Assembly (NCBI RefSeq): GCF_003386235.1
Contig: NZ_QRDZ01000010.1
Coordinates: forward strand, 62,001 to 126,000
Length of the DNA stretch: 64,000 nucleotides
Source: Cohnella phaseoli
GTDB taxonomy: Bacteria > Bacillota > Bacilli > Paenibacillales > Paenibacillaceae
Reading direction: 5' to 3'
The notes under the pieces are model-generated. The model was not told the origin of the DNA and did no database searches. It worked only from the letters and a program-made list of their open reading frames with translations. Each line of letters opens with the position of its first letter. The stretch's first letter is position 1. The position numbers and the translations under genes were made by a program. Positions 49,744 through 59,412 of this stretch are shown piece after piece.

Positions 49744-50526
49744 GTGCGAAAGCTCTATAGCAGGCTTTCTGTTGTTTGGAAATATAACAATTTACTCAAG
49801 GAACTGGTCATTAGAGATATCAAAGTCAGATATCGAAAATCGGTGCTGGGACTGCTTTGGACATTGCTGTATCCTTTGTTAACCATGATCATCACGACGA
49901 TCGTATTTTCTTCGCTTTTTAATACGTTGCCCAACTATGCGGTCTATTTTTTGACTGGAAGCATTTTATTCTCGTTTAACACCGAGGCGACGACTTCCGC
50001 GGCAATGTCTATCGTGGGTAACGCCGGGTTGTTGAAAAAAATATATATTCCTAAGTATTTGTTCCCTCTCTCCAGAGTATTGTCCTCGCTGGTCAATCTG
50101 GCATTTGCTTTCGTGGCATTGCTGCTGGTGATGTTGGTTACGAGCGCTCCCTTTAAACCGACCTTGTTTTTGAGTTTCATTCCGATCTTCTATCTGATTA
50201 TCTTTACGGCCGGGCTTTCGTTGAGTTTATCCGCGCTGACGGTTTATTTCCGCGACATTAATAGTTTATACGGGGTACTTGCGCTTTTATGGACGTATAT
50301 GACTCCGATATTTTACCCGATCTCCATTATTCAGGATAAGTATTCCTGGATCTACGAATGGAATCCGATGTATTACTACATAGATTACTTAAGATCATTG
50401 ATTCTCGAAGGGGTTATGCCCGGAGTGGTTCCTAACCTCATCTGTTTACTGTGCGGGTTCGTTTCGCTCGGCATAGGCTGGTTAATTTTTAACCGGACGC
50501 AAAACCGATTTGTTTTATACATGTAA
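49744..50526 (+). CDS. ABC-2 type polysaccharide exporter permease (Wzm/TagG-like)
   Basis: A 260-residue membrane protein with six predicted transmembrane helices. KVRYRKSVLGLLWTLLYPLL near the N-terminus and YFRDINSLYGVLALLWTYMTPIFYP are characteristic of Wzm/TagG permeases. Start GTG 49744 follows GGAGAGG; the TTG six bases earlier is less well spaced. Paired with the ATPase just downstream, it exports lipid-linked glycan. Confidence 0.92.
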   Translation: MRKLYSRLSVVWKYNNLLKELVIRDIKVRYRKSVLGLLWTLLYPLLTMIITTIVFSSLFNTLPNYAVYFLTGSILFSFNTEATTSAAMSIVGNAGLLKKIYIPKYLFPLSRVLSSLVNLAFAFVALLLVMLVTSAPFKPTLFLSFIPIFYLIIFTAGLSLSLSALTVYFRDINSLYGVLALLWTYMTPIFYPISIIQDKYSWIYEWNPMYYYIDYLRSLILEGVMPGVVPNLICLLCGFVSLGIGWLIFNRTQNRFVLYM

Positions 50527-50548
50527 GATACGGAACGGAGAGGTATTC

Positions 50549-51286
50549 ATGCCCGATACGCTTGTGGAAGTCGACGATGTTTCGATGCTATATAACATCA
50601 GCCGGGAGAAAGCTGACAACCTGAAAGAATATTTGATACGAGCCCTTAAAGGGGGGCTGGCGATCGACGAGTTTTGGGCTCTTCGAAATGTCTCTCTGCG
50701 AATGATAAGAGGAGAATCGTTAGGAATTATCGGATTGAACGGTAGCGGTAAAAGCACATTGCTAAAACTGATTGCAGGAGTATTGCAGCCGGCCAAAGGA
50801 CGGATAAAAGTAAGGGGGTCCATAGCTCCGTTAATCGAATTGGGCGCCGGTTTCGATTTTGACCTCACCGCACGGGAAAATATTTACTTGAACGGGGCAA
50901 TCCTCGGACATAGCAGAGCGAAGATGAACGAGAATTTCGACGAGATTATATCGTTCTCCGAAGTGGAGGATTTCGTCGACATTCCGATAAAGAATTTCTC
51001 TTCCGGAATGGTGGCTCGGCTTGGCTTTGCGATCGCTACGATCAGCAGACCGGATATTCTGATCGCGGATGAAATCTTGAGCGTCGGCGATATACCATTT
51101 CAGAAAAAATGCGAATCCAGAATTGCGGAGATCGTGAACAATGGCGCCAGCGTAATTTATGTATCGCACTCCGTGGAATCCGTAAAAAAACTTTGCACGA
51201 AAGCGGCATGGTTGCACAAAGGGGAACTGATTCGTTTCGACGATGTGGGTTCGGTGTGCGACGCTTACTTAGAAAGCTTGGGTTAA
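50549..51286 (+). CDS. ABC-2 type polysaccharide exporter ATPase (Wzt/TagH-like), short form
   Basis: A 245-residue ATPase: Walker A GLNGSGKST, signature FSSGMVARLGFA, Walker B PDILIADEIL. The N-terminus VEVDDVSMLYNISREKADNLKEYLIRAL is typical of Wzt/TagH. It lacks the C-terminal carbohydrate-recognition domain of many Wzt proteins, so it probably does not need a specific terminal sugar cap. Start ATG 50549 follows GGAGAGG; the upstream in-frame ATG lies in the permease gene. Confidence 0.92.
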   Translation: MPDTLVEVDDVSMLYNISREKADNLKEYLIRALKGGLAIDEFWALRNVSLRMIRGESLGIIGLNGSGKSTLLKLIAGVLQPAKGRIKVRGSIAPLIELGAGFDFDLTARENIYLNGAILGHSRAKMNENFDEIISFSEVEDFVDIPIKNFSSGMVARLGFAIATISRPDILIADEILSVGDIPFQKKCESRIAEIVNNGASVIYVSHSVESVKKLCTKAAWLHKGELIRFDDVGSVCDAYLESLG

Positions 51287-51317
51287 TTATTCATTCGCGT
51301 TCAGAAGGGGAACATCA

Positions 51318-52358
51318 ATGATGATTTCTGGAATATCCAATCAGGTACTGTCCGAGATCGACAGCGTCCGCGGATCTTCGAAAATAAAAGTCGCCTCCGT
51401 CGGATCGACGTCCCGTTTGCTTGCGGATTTTTTGGTTTTGCCAAGGAGATCTTATGAGCATTATGAGTGTATCAACTTTCTAGTCTCAAGGCCGGAAGAT
51501 GCGAGTTTTTGTTTTGAACGTCTGGATGGCGTCGTGGATATCGTGCTTGTGGATGTAGAGGCGAAACAGAGCTTGGATCTGATGGGAATCGCCACCCAGT
51601 ATGTCCAGCATTCTTCTATCGTAGCTTATAAACCTAACGATGCCAGTGTAGAAGCTGCCGATTTGCTAGTCAGGCAACATTTCAAAGATCAATTAAACGG
51701 GAAAACGATATTGATCTTGGGAGCGGGGAATATTTCGGCGAAATTAGCTCTGCGTTTATGCGAAAGGAATGCCAGTATTAAAATGCTTTCCAGAAATTAT
51801 AACAAAGCAAGCACGGTTGCCGATGGATTGAATGCCATACTGCCCAAATATTCTCGATCTGCTATCAAGGCTATTGAAAGTTTGTCGAATCAGCCTTTAT
51901 TTGACGGTCTGGTTTCCTTTGTTGCCGCTGACGGTGTAGCTCAAGAAGAAATGGCTTATCTTGTAAAGAGAGGCGGGATCGCGATTGACGGGGGCATTAA
52001 TAATCTTTCTCCCGGATTTCTGAAGGCAAGCGGGGAGAACGGCGTCATTTGCAATCGCATGGATGTCAGACTAGGCTTTGTGTACTCGTTGCTGTCGTCC
52101 AGTCCGGATGTATCGAATTTCTACATGAATGTAAGAGGAGAGCGCTTTGACGATAACATTCGCTTATTAGCTGGTGGCATAATAGGCAACCGGGGGGATA
52201 TTATTGTAGATCGCATTCAACAACCCACTCAAATTGTCGGAATGGCTAACGGGGTAGGGGGAGTTCTTTCGAGTAAGGACTATTCGTCCAAGGACAAGAT
52301 CAGGCTGGAACGAGCCCGGGAAATCTTGAATATCGTCACCGAGGAAGGTGTGAGATGA
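51318..52358 (+). CDS. two-domain Rossmann-fold dehydrogenase-like protein of unknown role
   Basis: A 346-residue protein. A central NAD(P)-binding motif TILILGAGNISAKLALRLCERNASIKMLSRN (about 131-160) and a C-terminal GGIAIDGGINNLSPGF resemble the shikimate dehydrogenase/glutamyl-tRNA reductase/methylene-THF dehydrogenase fold group, but the N-terminal catalytic domain is not one I recognise. It sits between the ABC exporter and the ligase, with an ATGA overlap to the latter, so it is translated as part of the glycan operon. A sugar- or lipid-modifying oxidoreductase is possible; no substrate can be read. Confidence 0.72.
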   Translation: MMISGISNQVLSEIDSVRGSSKIKVASVGSTSRLLADFLVLPRRSYEHYECINFLVSRPEDASFCFERLDGVVDIVLVDVEAKQSLDLMGIATQYVQHSSIVAYKPNDASVEAADLLVRQHFKDQLNGKTILILGAGNISAKLALRLCERNASIKMLSRNYNKASTVADGLNAILPKYSRSAIKAIESLSNQPLFDGLVSFVAADGVAQEEMAYLVKRGGIAIDGGINNLSPGFLKASGENGVICNRMDVRLGFVYSLLSSSPDVSNFYMNVRGERFDDNIRLLAGGIIGNRGDIIVDRIQQPTQIVGMANGVGGVLSSKDYSSKDKIRLERAREILNIVTEEGVR

Positions 52359-54574
52359 AAGACGGCGACCTGGACAGAAAAAATACTCGCTGGATATTCG
52401 CGGCAACGTCCTTTTTCGTCGTTATGTTTTTGTTCCTCGCGCCATTTAATAAGGGTTTGTTCGTTGGGTACGAAATCACTTTCGAAAGGCCATTATACAT
52501 CGCTCTTTTTTGTAGCTTGGTATGTCTCACTTTCATTTGCGTCTATCTTTACCGAGATTGGCAGCTGGCTTCTCACGGGGACATTCTTGTTGCTCTGATA
52601 TGGATCATACCGATATCCTATTTCATTGCGACGTTAGAGGCGATCACGAGCCATTGGGCTTTCATCGAAGCTTTCGTCAGATTGGGTTGGGGCGTATTCT
52701 TTGTTCTTGGCTATTATGTAGCCCGTCATTCCGCTGGCTATAACCTATTACTGATCGCTTTAATCGGTTCAGGATATGTAATCGTTATGTTTGGATTACT
52801 GAACTGGTTCGGCAACGCTCATTATAAAGATGCGGTTCTAGCAGAACGATTATCCAGCGTCTTTCAGTACCCGAACGCTTATGCGGCCTACTTAATCGCG
52901 ATAGCCATATGCGCCTTGATCATGGTTCAATCCTCTCGAAAGAAAAAATATCGTATTTTTCATGCATTTATGCTGGTACCCGTGTTCTTGTCCTTGCTGC
53001 TCACCCTTTCCAGAGGAGCGCTGCTTGTTCTATTTATCGTCCTCATCTTCTATTTGACCTTACTCCCTTGGAAACGACAACTCATAAGTTTAATGGAACT
53101 AGGGATTGTTGGGATCGCTGCATTTGCCGTATATGGTTTTGCAGTCAAGACAAGGGGGCAATTGCTAGAAAATTACTCACAGGGGGTCACTTTGCGCGGA
53201 TGGCTGCTCGTGCTGGGGATTTCTGTAATTGCAAGCCTGGTTGTGCTTGGAGTAAGGCTGTGGTTCGGCAAGTTAGATGATAATAAGGCAGACAAACGAT
53301 GGAGCCCTAAACATTTGGCGTTACCGGTCGTTCTTGTCTCATTAGGTCTGGCGTTATATGTTCTGATCCTGTCGAACTTTCCATTCAGCAAGATCCTACC
53401 TGCGGAGATTGCTGCCAGGCTGGAGGGGGTCAATCTTCAATCTACCAGCGTTTTCTTAAGAAATACATTGTACGAAGACGCATTAAGGGCAGGAGCGGAT
53501 TATCCGGTATTCGGCGCTGGAGGCGGCGCGTGGTCGGTATTATCCGAGTCGTTCAAAAGTTATCCTTATTCGAGTTCCAAAGTTCATAATTTTTATATAG
53601 AAACTTATTTAGAATCGGGATTGTTCGGCTTGATCGTTCTTATGGTTATCCTATGTTACGTGTTTGTCTTATTGATCGGTCAAATAAAGAAGAAGATCAG
53701 AGAAACCAATGATGATATTCGGTGGTTGATATTTCCCGTTTTTTCTATCGTTATTCTAGGCCACAGCCTCGTCGATTTTGACATGAGCTTCTTTTATCTG
53801 TCTTCCCTTGTTTTTTTAACTTTGGGAGCTACGGCGGCCATCTCGAATAGACCGATCGCAGCTATCTGGGGCAAAGGAAGAGTAACGAAGGCTTTTGCAT
53901 CAGGATTGTTCCTGGTAGCGATATTTATGATTTACAAGTGCATTATAGCGTTAAGGGCGGATGAATATTATCGATCCTCAATGAACGTGCTCGCCGAGGA
54001 GGGGAAATACGCTGCTTATCAATCCGCAATAGAGCAAGCGGAGAACTTGATGCCTGGACATTCCCAATATCTTTTATCCATGGCTCAATTAAATCAACTT
54101 ATGTATCGCGAAACGAAGAACGAAAGCTTCTCGAAGACTGCGGAGTACGCTTTGAACAGGTTGAAAGCCATTGATCCGTATAACATCGAAGCAGTAGAGA
54201 TAAATTACGATTTGGATATGGATAGGATGAACTTCGATCGAGCTCATGAGGTTGCAAGAAGAGCCGTCGCACTCTTTCCTTGGTCAATCGGATTCTACGA
54301 GAACGCCATAGAGCTTAATCTCAGGCTCGGATCCGATGCTTCTCTCTTGGCAGATAAGCGCAGGGAGTATTCAAATGAGGCTCGTCTACTGGTTGACGAG
54401 ATCGAGAGAAGAATCGGAAGGATAGATAAATTGCCTGAAACCGAGCGTTTAATGAGCCGAGGAGTCTTCGATGTTAATGACAACCTTCAAGCTCAGTTTC
54501 TAATGCTGGATGTAATGGAAGCATTGCAAAAAGCGGAACGTGAACGGTTGTCCACGGAGAGTAAACGACGATGA
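52355..54574 (+). CDS. O-antigen ligase/polymerase-like membrane protein with TPR-like C-terminus (WsfB-like)
   Basis: A 739-residue protein with about 12 transmembrane helices (about 10-540), a large external loop containing LRNTLYEDALRAGADYPVFGAGGGAW, and SSKVHNFYIETYLESGLFGL, the Wzy_C/WaaL signature region with a His. The C-terminal soluble part (about 545-739) is helical and TPR-like (YQSAIEQAENLMPGHSQYLLSMAQLNQLM). This layout is known for the O-oligosaccharyl:protein transferases of S-layer glycosylation clusters and for ligases of the PglL group. It starts in an ATGA overlap. Alternatively it is a Wzy-type polymerase. Confidence 0.82.
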   Translation: MKDGDLDRKNTRWIFAATSFFVVMFLFLAPFNKGLFVGYEITFERPLYIALFCSLVCLTFICVYLYRDWQLASHGDILVALIWIIPISYFIATLEAITSHWAFIEAFVRLGWGVFFVLGYYVARHSAGYNLLLIALIGSGYVIVMFGLLNWFGNAHYKDAVLAERLSSVFQYPNAYAAYLIAIAICALIMVQSSRKKKYRIFHAFMLVPVFLSLLLTLSRGALLVLFIVLIFYLTLLPWKRQLISLMELGIVGIAAFAVYGFAVKTRGQLLENYSQGVTLRGWLLVLGISVIASLVVLGVRLWFGKLDDNKADKRWSPKHLALPVVLVSLGLALYVLILSNFPFSKILPAEIAARLEGVNLQSTSVFLRNTLYEDALRAGADYPVFGAGGGAWSVLSESFKSYPYSSSKVHNFYIETYLESGLFGLIVLMVILCYVFVLLIGQIKKKIRETNDDIRWLIFPVFSIVILGHSLVDFDMSFFYLSSLVFLTLGATAAISNRPIAAIWGKGRVTKAFASGLFLVAIFMIYKCIIALRADEYYRSSMNVLAEEGKYAAYQSAIEQAENLMPGHSQYLLSMAQLNQLMYRETKNESFSKTAEYALNRLKAIDPYNIEAVEINYDLDMDRMNFDRAHEVARRAVALFPWSIGFYENAIELNLRLGSDASLLADKRREYSNEARLLVDEIERRIGRIDKLPETERLMSRGVFDVNDNLQAQFLMLDVMEALQKAERERLSTESKRR

Positions 54575-55191
54575 AGAGATATGCTTGTATTAAAAGGTTT
54601 ATTGACGTCCTGGTTTCGATAATCGCTCTTGTCTGTTTTTTGCCAGCGTCGCTAATCATCGTTATCTTGATAAAATCGGAATCGAAGGGGCCGGCGTTAT
54701 TTAAGCAACAACGTATCGGCAAGAACAAGCAACCATTTACGATTCTGAAATTCAGAACGATGAAAGAAGATTCTCCTTGCGATGTACCTACTCACTTGCT
54801 GCTTGACGATATTCACAAGTATACAACCAGAATCGGAGCAATTTTGCGGAAGACTAGCCTAGATGAATGGCCGCAATTAATCAACATTCTGAAAGGCGAA
54901 ATGAGCCTAGTAGGTCCCCGGCCGGCGTTGTGGAACCAGTATGATTTAATTCTCGAAAGGGAGCGCTACGGTGTGAATTCTCTCGTTCCAGGTTTGACGG
55001 GATGGGCTCAAATTAATGGGAGAGACACTCTTTCGGTCGATGCCAAAGTTGGTTTTGACAGCGAATACCTCTTAACAAGGAGCACCTTGCTCGATTTGAA
55101 GATTATTTTTTTAACGATGATGAAGGTGATAAACAGAGAAGGAGTTGGAGAGGGCGCAGGCGCTGATCGGGGAAAGGGGGAATTGTTGTGA
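54571..55191 (+). CDS. priming undecaprenyl-phosphate sugar-1-phosphate transferase
   Basis: A 206-residue short-form (PglC-like) transferase: one N-terminal re-entrant/membrane helix ([23 protein letters not shown]), [60 protein letters not shown] and [16 protein letters not shown]. It transfers a sugar-phosphate to undecaprenyl phosphate to begin the glycan. Coupled by ATGA to the ligase gene and by GTGA to the next gene. Confidence 0.93.
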   Translation: MKRYACIKRFIDVLVSIIALVCFLPASLIIVILIKSESKGPALFKQQRIGKNKQPFTILKFRTMKEDSPCDVPTHLLLDDIHKYTTRIGAILRKTSLDEWPQLINILKGEMSLVGPRPALWNQYDLILERERYGVNSLVPGLTGWAQINGRDTLSVDAKVGFDSEYLLTRSTLLDLKIIFLTMMKVINREGVGEGAGADRGKGELL

Positions 55192-56375
55192 AAGTATTGG
55201 TAGTTTGCCAGTATTTTTATCCGGAACAGTTCAGAGTGAACGAAATGTGCTTCGAGATGGCCCGTTCCGGAACAGAAGTAACCGTATTGACAGGTCTTCC
55301 TAATTACCCTGGAGGAAACATCCATTCCGAATACAGGCGATTCAAAAGACGAAATGAGAAAATACACGGGGTTACCGTAAAACGAGTGCCGATAATAGGA
55401 CGGGGTCGTAATCGGATTACGTTATCGCTTAATTATTTGAGTTTTGCACTTATGGCTTCCATTCAATCCTTTTTTCTAAGAAAAAAATTCGATCTCATCA
55501 TCGTTTATCAGTTATCTCCGGTAACGATGGCATTACCCGCAATTATTCTTAAGCGGCTTATAGGAAAGCCCCTTATCCTCTACTGTCATGATTTATGGCC
55601 GGTCAGCGCATCCGCGGGAGGAATAGAGGAAGGGGGCATTCTCTATCGGTTACTGCTGGCCATGAGCAGGTGGCTATACCGAAAATCTGATGAAATCATC
55701 ATCAGCTCTAAACAATTTGAGCATTATTTCCGCCATGTTTTGGGAATAGAGCGGAGGCTCGCCTATCTTCCGATTTTCGCCGAATCGATCTTCGAAGAAT
55801 TAAATTTGGATAAGGGCGATTGTGAGGAAACCCATTTCGTCTTCGCGGGAAACATTGGAGAGATGCAAAGCGTCGAAACCATCCTGTATGCGGCTAAAGA
55901 GTTAATCGATGAGAATCGCATTCGCTTTCATATTGTCGGAAGCGGTACATCCCGAAAGAAATGCCAACAACTGTCCGAGGCTTTGGGCCTAGTTAATGTG
56001 ACTTTCTATGGACATCTTTCCTTGGATGAGCTCCCATTCTTCTATAAGATGGCGGATGCCATGATCGTCACGCTGAAAGCGAACAAATCGCTATCCTACA
56101 CGCTTCCGAATAAAGTTCAATCTTACATGGCTGCAAGCAAGCCGGTATTAGGCGCGATCAATGGCGAGACTAGAAGAGTCATTGAAGAATCGGGTTGCGG
56201 ATATTGTACGACGGCGGAAGACTACAAAGGACTAGCGTCGATTATCCGAAAGTTTGCCTCTGAAAAAAATAGGCATGAACAATTCGGACAACGCGCTAGG
56301 AGCTATTATGAGAGCCACTTTTCAAAATCGTTGTTTATCGAGAGGCTGAATAAAGTGATGCAAAAATATGGTTAA
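55188..56375 (+). CDS. GT4 family glycosyltransferase (WbuB-like)
   Basis: A 395-residue GT-B enzyme starting at GTG in a GTGA overlap. [43 protein letters not shown] is the hallmark of WbuB/FnlD-type transferases, which add L-FucNAc or a related L-amino sugar. Downstream are HDLWPVSASAGG, FAGNIGEMQSVETIL and VTLKANKSLSYTLPNKVQSYMAASKPVLG. The three genes after it make exactly such a UDP-L-amino sugar, which supports this specificity. Confidence 0.88.
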   Translation: MKVLVVCQYFYPEQFRVNEMCFEMARSGTEVTVLTGLPNYPGGNIHSEYRRFKRRNEKIHGVTVKRVPIIGRGRNRITLSLNYLSFALMASIQSFFLRKKFDLIIVYQLSPVTMALPAIILKRLIGKPLILYCHDLWPVSASAGGIEEGGILYRLLLAMSRWLYRKSDEIIISSKQFEHYFRHVLGIERRLAYLPIFAESIFEELNLDKGDCEETHFVFAGNIGEMQSVETILYAAKELIDENRIRFHIVGSGTSRKKCQQLSEALGLVNVTFYGHLSLDELPFFYKMADAMIVTLKANKSLSYTLPNKVQSYMAASKPVLGAINGETRRVIEESGCGYCTTAEDYKGLASIIRKFASEKNRHEQFGQRARSYYESHFSKSLFIERLNKVMQKYG

Positions 56376-56388
56376 GGTGGAGACGGGA

Positions 56389-57426
56389 ATGTTAGCAGAC
56401 AGAACGATTGCCATTACCGGAGGAACGGGATCTTTCGGACATGCGGTAGCGAAAAGGTTACTTCAGTCGGACATCAAAGAAATACGGATTTTTTCCCGTG
56501 ATGAAAAGAAGCAAGACGATATGAGGAAGCATTTCGGAGATCGAAGGCTTAAATATTTCATTGGCGACGTCAGAGATTCGCACAGCCTTAAAGAGGTTTT
56601 CTACGATGCGGATTACGTTTTTCATGCGGCGGCTTTAAAGCAAGTTCCTTCCTGCGAAATGTTCCCGATGGAAGCCGTTAAAACCAACATTATCGGAACG
56701 GAAAATGTATTAAGCGCAGCAATCGAGAACGAAGTTAAGAAAGTGATTTGTCTATCTACGGATAAAGCTACGTATCCCATCAACGCGATGGGAATATCCA
56801 AAGCCATGATGGAGAAGTTGGCAGTTGCCAGATCAAGGCACGCATCCTCGCAAAATATGGTGATCGGTTGTACCCGTTTCGGCAACGTAATGGCTTCACG
56901 CGGCTCTGTTATCCCCTTGTTCATCGAGCAAATCAAAGCCGGACGTGCGATTACGGTGACTCATCCCGATATGACCAGGTTTATGATGAGTTTGGAGGAT
57001 GCGGTTGACTTAGTTCTATTTGCATTTACGCACGCACAAACCGGGGATATCTTGATCAATAAATCTCCAGCATGCACGGTTGGAGACTTGGCAACGGCGA
57101 TCAAAGAGTTATTGAATGCAAGCAATGACATTGTCGTTACAGGAGTAAGGCACGGAGAAAAGTGGCATGAAAAGTTACTTACGAATGAGGAATCCATGAT
57201 CGCGGAAGAATTGAATAGCTTCTATAGAATTCCGGCCGACCATCGGGAGTTGAATTATTGCAATGATTACGTGAGCAGGCACAGTCTTCCTTATCTTGAT
57301 AGGGAATATTCTTCAAGCAGCGCCAGACGGCTGCAATTAAGCGAGATTAAAAATAAATTACTGACATTGGATTGTATACAAGAAGCAATCGGGCAACGGG
57401 GGGAGGAAGTGTTATTAAATACTTAA
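56389..57426 (+). CDS. capE: UDP-GlcNAc 4,6-dehydratase/5-epimerase (CapE/FnlA type)
   Basis: A 345-residue extended SDR enzyme. It has the NAD site TGGTGSFGHAVAKRLL, VFHAAALKQVPSCEMFP, and the FlaA1/CapE active-site pattern LSTDKATYPINAMGISKAMMEKL, with MGxSK in place of YxxxK. GCTRFGNVMASRGSVIPLF follows. The start ATG 56389 lies behind AAGGTGGAG; the upstream ATG overlaps the previous gene without a ribosome site. First step of UDP-L-FucNAc or UDP-L-QuiNAc synthesis. Confidence 0.9.
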   Translation: MLADRTIAITGGTGSFGHAVAKRLLQSDIKEIRIFSRDEKKQDDMRKHFGDRRLKYFIGDVRDSHSLKEVFYDADYVFHAAALKQVPSCEMFPMEAVKTNIIGTENVLSAAIENEVKKVICLSTDKATYPINAMGISKAMMEKLAVARSRHASSQNMVIGCTRFGNVMASRGSVIPLFIEQIKAGRAITVTHPDMTRFMMSLEDAVDLVLFAFTHAQTGDILINKSPACTVGDLATAIKELLNASNDIVVTGVRHGEKWHEKLLTNEESMIAEELNSFYRIPADHRELNYCNDYVSRHSLPYLDREYSSSSARRLQLSEIKNKLLTLDCIQEAIGQRGEEVLLNT

Positions 57427-58271
57427 TTATCGGTGCTGGAGGTATGGTCGGCCACACGGTTACCCTTTACTTAAGCGAGCAAGGTCATTCCGTTACCGCG
57501 GTTGCCAGACGTCCACTGTCGTTTACTCCCCATATGGTTTGCGATGTGAGAGAATTGAAAAGATTGAATGAAATGATTCTAGCTGAACCATACGATACAA
57601 TCGTCAATTGCTCCGGAATTCTTAACCGCGAAGCCGATTCCCGGCCATCCGAAGCCGTGTTCGTGAATAGTTTTCTGCCCCATCACTTAAGCGATATGAC
57701 GAGGGACACGAACACGCAAGTTATTCACGTTAGCACGGATTGCGTCTTTTCAGGTCTTCAGGGGGGATATTCGGAACACTCGTACCGGGACGAAATTTCT
57801 TTATACGGTCGATCTAAAGCGCTTGGTGAAATCGACAACCATAAAGATCTTACCTTTCGTACTTCTGTGGTCGGACCGGACTTAAACCCCGACGGTATCG
57901 GATTATTGAACTGGTATATGAAACAGAAGAAGGAAATGGTCGGATTCGTCAAAGCAATATGGACAGGAGTTACGACTTTAACGCTAGCGAAAGCGATAGA
58001 AAAGGCGTCTATCGTTAAGCTAAGCGGGATCTATCATCTCGTTAATCAAACGTCTATTCCTAAGTTCGGGTTGTTACAACTGTTTAATAAACATTTCACC
58101 GATAACAAAAGGATCATTCATCCCAGCGAAAGTCTCGTTGTGGACAAATCTCTAATCAACAATAGGACGGAATTTGAATTTGTCGTACCTTCTTACGAAA
58201 CAATGGTCGCCGATATGAAGGATTGGATGGAGCAGCATAAAGAGTTGTATCCGCATTACGATAAAGATTGA
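57414..58271 (+). CDS. RmlD-like SDR reductase for a UDP-4-keto-6-deoxy amino sugar
   Basis: About 285 residues: YLIIGAGGMVGHTVTLYL (NAD site), VNCSGILNREADSRP, IHVSTDCVFSGLQGGYSE and YGRSKALGE (YxxxK). The best ribosome site GGGGGGAGG (57398-57406) points to an ATT codon at 57414; no in-frame ATG or GTG lies nearby and the TTG at 57372 has no ribosome site. It lacks the C-terminal cupin of CapF/FnlB (about 370 residues). This is the form known for WbvR-type reductases in UDP-L-QuiNAc synthesis. It overlaps the CapE gene by 13 bases. Confidence 0.85.
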   Translation: MKYLIIGAGGMVGHTVTLYLSEQGHSVTAVARRPLSFTPHMVCDVRELKRLNEMILAEPYDTIVNCSGILNREADSRPSEAVFVNSFLPHHLSDMTRDTNTQVIHVSTDCVFSGLQGGYSEHSYRDEISLYGRSKALGEIDNHKDLTFRTSVVGPDLNPDGIGLLNWYMKQKKEMVGFVKAIWTGVTTLTLAKAIEKASIVKLSGIYHLVNQTSIPKFGLLQLFNKHFTDNKRIIHPSESLVVDKSLINNRTEFEFVVPSYETMVADMKDWMEQHKELYPHYDKD

Positions 58272-58284
58272 AAGGAAATGGGCG

Positions 58285-59412
58285 ATGGATCGACTCAAAG
58301 TCATGACTATTGTAGGGACAAGACCCGAAGTGATCCGATTGAGTGAAACGATCAAGAAAATGGATCGTTACTTCGATCACGTACTCGTTCATACCGGACA
58401 AAATTGGGACTATACGCTGAACCAAGTGTTTTTCCAGGAGTTGGGCATCAGGCCTCCGGATTATTGCTTGGAGTGTATTGGAGATCATTTGGGCGAGACG
58501 ATGGGGAATGTGATTTCGAAATCCTATGCGCTCATGTCGGAGATTAAGCCGGAAGCGCTGTTGATTCTAGGGGATACGAATTCGGCGTTATCCGCGATCG
58601 CCGCCAAGCGCTTAAAGATTCCCGTATTTCATATGGAAGCGGGCAATCGATGTTTCGATGAGAATCTCCCCGAAGAGATTAACCGAAGAATCGTGGATCA
58701 TATTTCGGATATTCATATGCCCTATACCGAGAATGCCAGAAGAAATTTGATCGCGGAAGGGTGCAGAAGCGAGCATATTTTCGTCACGGGGTCTCCTCTG
58801 ACCGAAGTCATACTCCATCATCGGGACAATATTGAGAATAGCAATGTTCTCGAGCGCCTTGGGCTTAAGGAACGCGGCTATTTTCTCGTATCGGCTCATC
58901 GGGAAGAGAACATCGATAACGAGAATAACTTTCTCTCCTTAATGAACGCGCTTAACGAAATCGCCCGTAGATATCAAATCCCAATTTTCTATTCGACGCA
59001 TCCCAGAAGCCAGAAGATGATCGAAAAGAGAAATTTTAATTTCGACCCTCTAGTTAGAACAACAAAGCCCCTCGGATTTTTTGATTACAATAAGCTCCAA
59101 TTAAACGCGTACTGCGTATTGTCAGACAGTGGGACACTTCCGGAAGAAGCCTCCATACTCGGCTTCCCGGCAGTATCGATAAGAACTTCTACCGAGCGGC
59201 AGGAAACGTTCGATAAGGGCGTCATTCTGATCGGCGGAATTACGACAAACGAAATTATGCAATCGGTTGAACTGTGCAGGCAAATGTGGGATAACGATGA
59301 AGCCTATTCCCTAGTCGGCGATTATGCGGATTCGAACGTAGCGAGCAAAGTGATCAAACTCATCCAGAGCTTTACTCCGATTGTAAATCGAACGATCTGG
59401 AGGAAATCATGA
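58285..59412 (+). CDS. UDP-N-acetylglucosamine 2-epimerase-like enzyme (CapG/FnlC/WbvD type)
   Basis: A 375-residue GT-B-fold epimerase: KVMTIVGTRPEVIRLSETIKKMDRYFDHVLVHTGQNWDYTLNQVFFQELGI at the N-terminus, LLILGDTNSALSAIAAKRLKIPVFHMEAGNRCFDENLPEEINRRIVDHISD in the middle and SDSGTLPEEASILGFPAVSIRTSTERQE near the end. The wording is that of CapG/FnlC rather than WecB (VHTGQNWD, MEAGNRCFDENLPEE). Third step of the L-amino-sugar pathway. ATGA overlap with the next gene. Confidence 0.9.
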   Translation: MDRLKVMTIVGTRPEVIRLSETIKKMDRYFDHVLVHTGQNWDYTLNQVFFQELGIRPPDYCLECIGDHLGETMGNVISKSYALMSEIKPEALLILGDTNSALSAIAAKRLKIPVFHMEAGNRCFDENLPEEINRRIVDHISDIHMPYTENARRNLIAEGCRSEHIFVTGSPLTEVILHHRDNIENSNVLERLGLKERGYFLVSAHREENIDNENNFLSLMNALNEIARRYQIPIFYSTHPRSQKMIEKRNFNFDPLVRTTKPLGFFDYNKLQLNAYCVLSDSGTLPEEASILGFPAVSIRTSTERQETFDKGVILIGGITTNEIMQSVELCRQMWDNDEAYSLVGDYADSNVASKVIKLIQSFTPIVNRTIWRKS

